6,565 nt of DNA from Candidatus Gribaldobacteria bacterium (GTDB lineage Bacteria; Patescibacteriota; Minisyncoccia; Minisyncoccales; CG1-02-41-26): assembly GCA_026396775.1 (NCBI GenBank), contig JAPLWD010000055.1, forward strand, positions 1-6,565, given 5' to 3'. The notes below the pieces were generated by a model. The model did no database searches, was not told the DNA's origin, and saw nothing but the letters and a program-made list of their open reading frames with translations. Shown piece by piece: positions 5,382 through 6,565 of this stretch. Within the stretch, counting starts at the first letter, position 1. Every line of letters begins with the position of its first letter. Position numbers and translations under genes: made by a program.

Positions 5382-5879
5382 ATGGAAGAACAGGATATCT
5401 TAAAAATTTTGCAAGAAAGCCGAAAGGAAATTCAACCTTCTCAAGATTTTGCTCGCAAAATGTTGGCGAGTTTAGATTTGAAGGATTTAGAAACAAAAAG
5501 ATCTTTTTTTGATTGGAAGTTGGGGATAGAATTTTTAAAACCTCAACAGTTTTTAACTACTTGGAAAATCGCTTTACCTTTAGCGTTAATTGCTTTAATG
5601 GTAACAATTTCGCAAAATTCAATGACTGAAAAAACTGTTTTAAATTCTCTTGATGCCCCAATTAAGGAATTGGTTATGCAATCAAATGATTATTCGGGGG
5701 CAACCTTACCAAGCCCAGTTAGCCTTAAAGTTCAAGGAAGTGATGCTGATATGGTTTTAGCTCAAGCTCAAGTTGAGCAATCAATTATTAATCAAGAAGC
5801 TAGCGATATTAATTTAGTTTCCACAGAAAACCAGCTTTTAACTGAATTTGGCCAAATTTATGATGAAAATCAATTTTAA
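5382..5879 (+). CDS. Single-pass membrane protein, probable anti-sigma factor without zinc motif
   Basis: I do not recognise a named family. The protein has 165 residues. Residues 1-60 are charged and helical, with PSQDFARKMLASL at 19-31 resembling the short helix found in anti-sigma factors (P-S-x-x-F-A-x-x-x-L). One membrane segment spans about 61-78 (WKIALPLALIALMVTISQ). The C-terminal 85 residues are polar, Gln/Ser/Asp-rich and low in Lys. The positive residues before the segment and the acidic tail after it predict a cytoplasmic N-terminus and an exterior C-terminus. There is no HxxxCxxC zinc site; indeed the protein has no cysteine. The role comes mainly from position: it starts 2 nt after an ECF sigma gene, so translation is probably coupled. 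By inference it would sequester the sigma at the membrane and release it on an envelope signal. It could instead be an unrelated membrane protein. Confidence 0.75.
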   Translation: MEEQDILKILQESRKEIQPSQDFARKMLASLDLKDLETKRSFFDWKLGIEFLKPQQFLTTWKIALPLALIALMVTISQNSMTEKTVLNSLDAPIKELVMQSNDYSGATLPSPVSLKVQGSDADMVLAQAQVEQSIINQEASDINLVSTENQLLTEFGQIYDENQF

Positions 5880-6565
5880 ACAATTTGGAGCTACTGCTTT
5901 GCTGATAGTGGGTGTTTATTCTATTAACCCTTTGGTAGTTTTGGCTCAAGATAATAAAAATAATTCTGTTGAAAAGGATGTTTTTTGTGATAAGTTGTTT
6001 GAAAGAGCCGAACAAGTAGAAAAGCAAATTACCCAAAGGCAAGATCAAATTATTGGGAAACAAACTGAAGCGAATTATACTCTCGAGTTAAATCGCCAGC
6101 AAAGGGATCAGTTATTAGAAAATAAAAGAAAGGAGTGGGAACAGGAAAGATTGGGCTACTATAAAAATTTAGAGAGTCAAGCTGTAACGAGCCAGCAAAA
6201 GCAAGCGGTGGTTGTTTTTCAGCAAACAATTGAAAGGGCGATTAAAAATAGAGAGTTAGCCCTTGATACAGCAATGGAAAATTTTAGAAATAGTTTAGAT
6301 CAAATTGTTGAAATTCGCCAAGGTGCAGTTAACACTGCTGTGGGGGTTTATAAAGCTGGGTATCAAGCAGCTATTGCTAAGGCTCGAGATGATTGCAATA
6401 AAGGCACAGCAACTAACTTGATTAGAAAAAGCTTTAATAACAATTTGCAAAAGGCTCGCCAAGACTTTTTAGATGACAAGCAGGCTTTAGAAAAACAAAA
6501 TATTCAAATTTATATCAACGCCAGAGACTACTCAATTCAAGGAGCTTTAGCTAGCTTCCAACAAA
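5860..6565 (+). CDS. Secreted coiled-coil protein of unknown function, 3' end off window
   Basis: The frame starts with ATGATG at 5860, overlapping the previous gene by 20 nt, and stays open to the window end; 235 residues are visible. Residues 1-29 look like a signal peptide (MMKINFKQ, then FGATALLIVGVYSI, cut after VVLA). The mature part is almost entirely helical and charged, rich in Gln, Lys, Glu, Arg and Ala, with heptad-like stretches at about 45-105, 112-155 and 190-235, and a Gly/Ala/Tyr-rich gap at 155-175 (GAVNTAVGVYKAGYQAAIA). Only two cysteines are seen, C43 and C179, which could form a disulfide outside the cytoplasm. No enzymatic motif is visible. Either Met may be used; no Shine-Dalgarno precedes them, and the overlap suggests coupling to the gene above. 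As the third gene after a sigma and its membrane partner, it may be a target or sensor of that system; this is inference. Confidence 0.85.
   Translation, partial: MMKINFKQFGATALLIVGVYSINPLVVLAQDNKNNSVEKDVFCDKLFERAEQVEKQITQRQDQIIGKQTEANYTLELNRQQRDQLLENKRKEWEQERLGYYKNLESQAVTSQQKQAVVVFQQTIERAIKNRELALDTAMENFRNSLDQIVEIRQGAVNTAVGVYKAGYQAAIAKARDDCNKGTATNLIRKSFNNNLQKARQDFLDDKQALEKQNIQIYINARDYSIQGALASFQQ

Noticed and set aside
5809..6063. Minus-strand open frame across the anti-sigma/coiled-coil junction
   Set aside because: Antisense to two supported overlapping genes; it has no recognisable domain.

Overview
The window is an AT-rich bacterial chromosomal segment with all supported genes on the + strand. 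A dense gene layout, near-absence of Shine-Dalgarno sequences, short leaders and small membrane/secreted proteins next to a divergent TypA would fit a Patescibacteria/CPR-type genome. This is an inference; no rRNA or marker phylogeny is available here. The standard genetic code works throughout (TGA is a stop in the transposase; no in-frame TGA is needed elsewhere).

Layout: (1) 1-774 is the right-hand part of an insertion sequence, with a DDE transposase of the IS481/IS3-like rve superfamily whose N-terminus lies off the window. (2) 781-2728 holds typA/bipA, a ribosome-associated GTPase, with its own extended -10 promoter, a leader hairpin and a strong intrinsic terminator. (3) 2729-2971 is a 294-base spacer (2678-2971) that includes half of a dispersed TGTCAT-type repeat, an AT-rich hairpin and a stack of TATAAT boxes. 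(4) 2972-3414 is a small DUF4870/Tic20-like membrane protein, followed by a complete palindromic TGTCAT...ATGACA element and a terminator. (5) 3426-4339 is a secreted SGNH hydrolase of the DUF459 (COG2845) type with a good promoter and a perfect bidirectional terminator. (6) 4331-4789 is a Nudix hydrolase. (7) 4810-6565 is a tightly packed group: an ECF-like sigma factor, a single-pass membrane protein that is probably its anti-sigma factor (2-nt gap), and an overlapping secreted coiled-coil protein that runs off the window.

Functionally, the right third looks like a cell-envelope signalling unit. An alternative sigma factor is held by a membrane partner and co-expressed with an exported helical protein of unknown function. 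The secreted SGNH protein next door also acts outside the cytoplasm. TypA, the Nudix enzyme and the DUF4870 protein look like ordinary chromosomal genes. The least explained item is the three-gene sigma / zinc-less anti-sigma / secreted coiled-coil module. I saw no CRISPR array, tRNA, rRNA or recognisable riboswitch.
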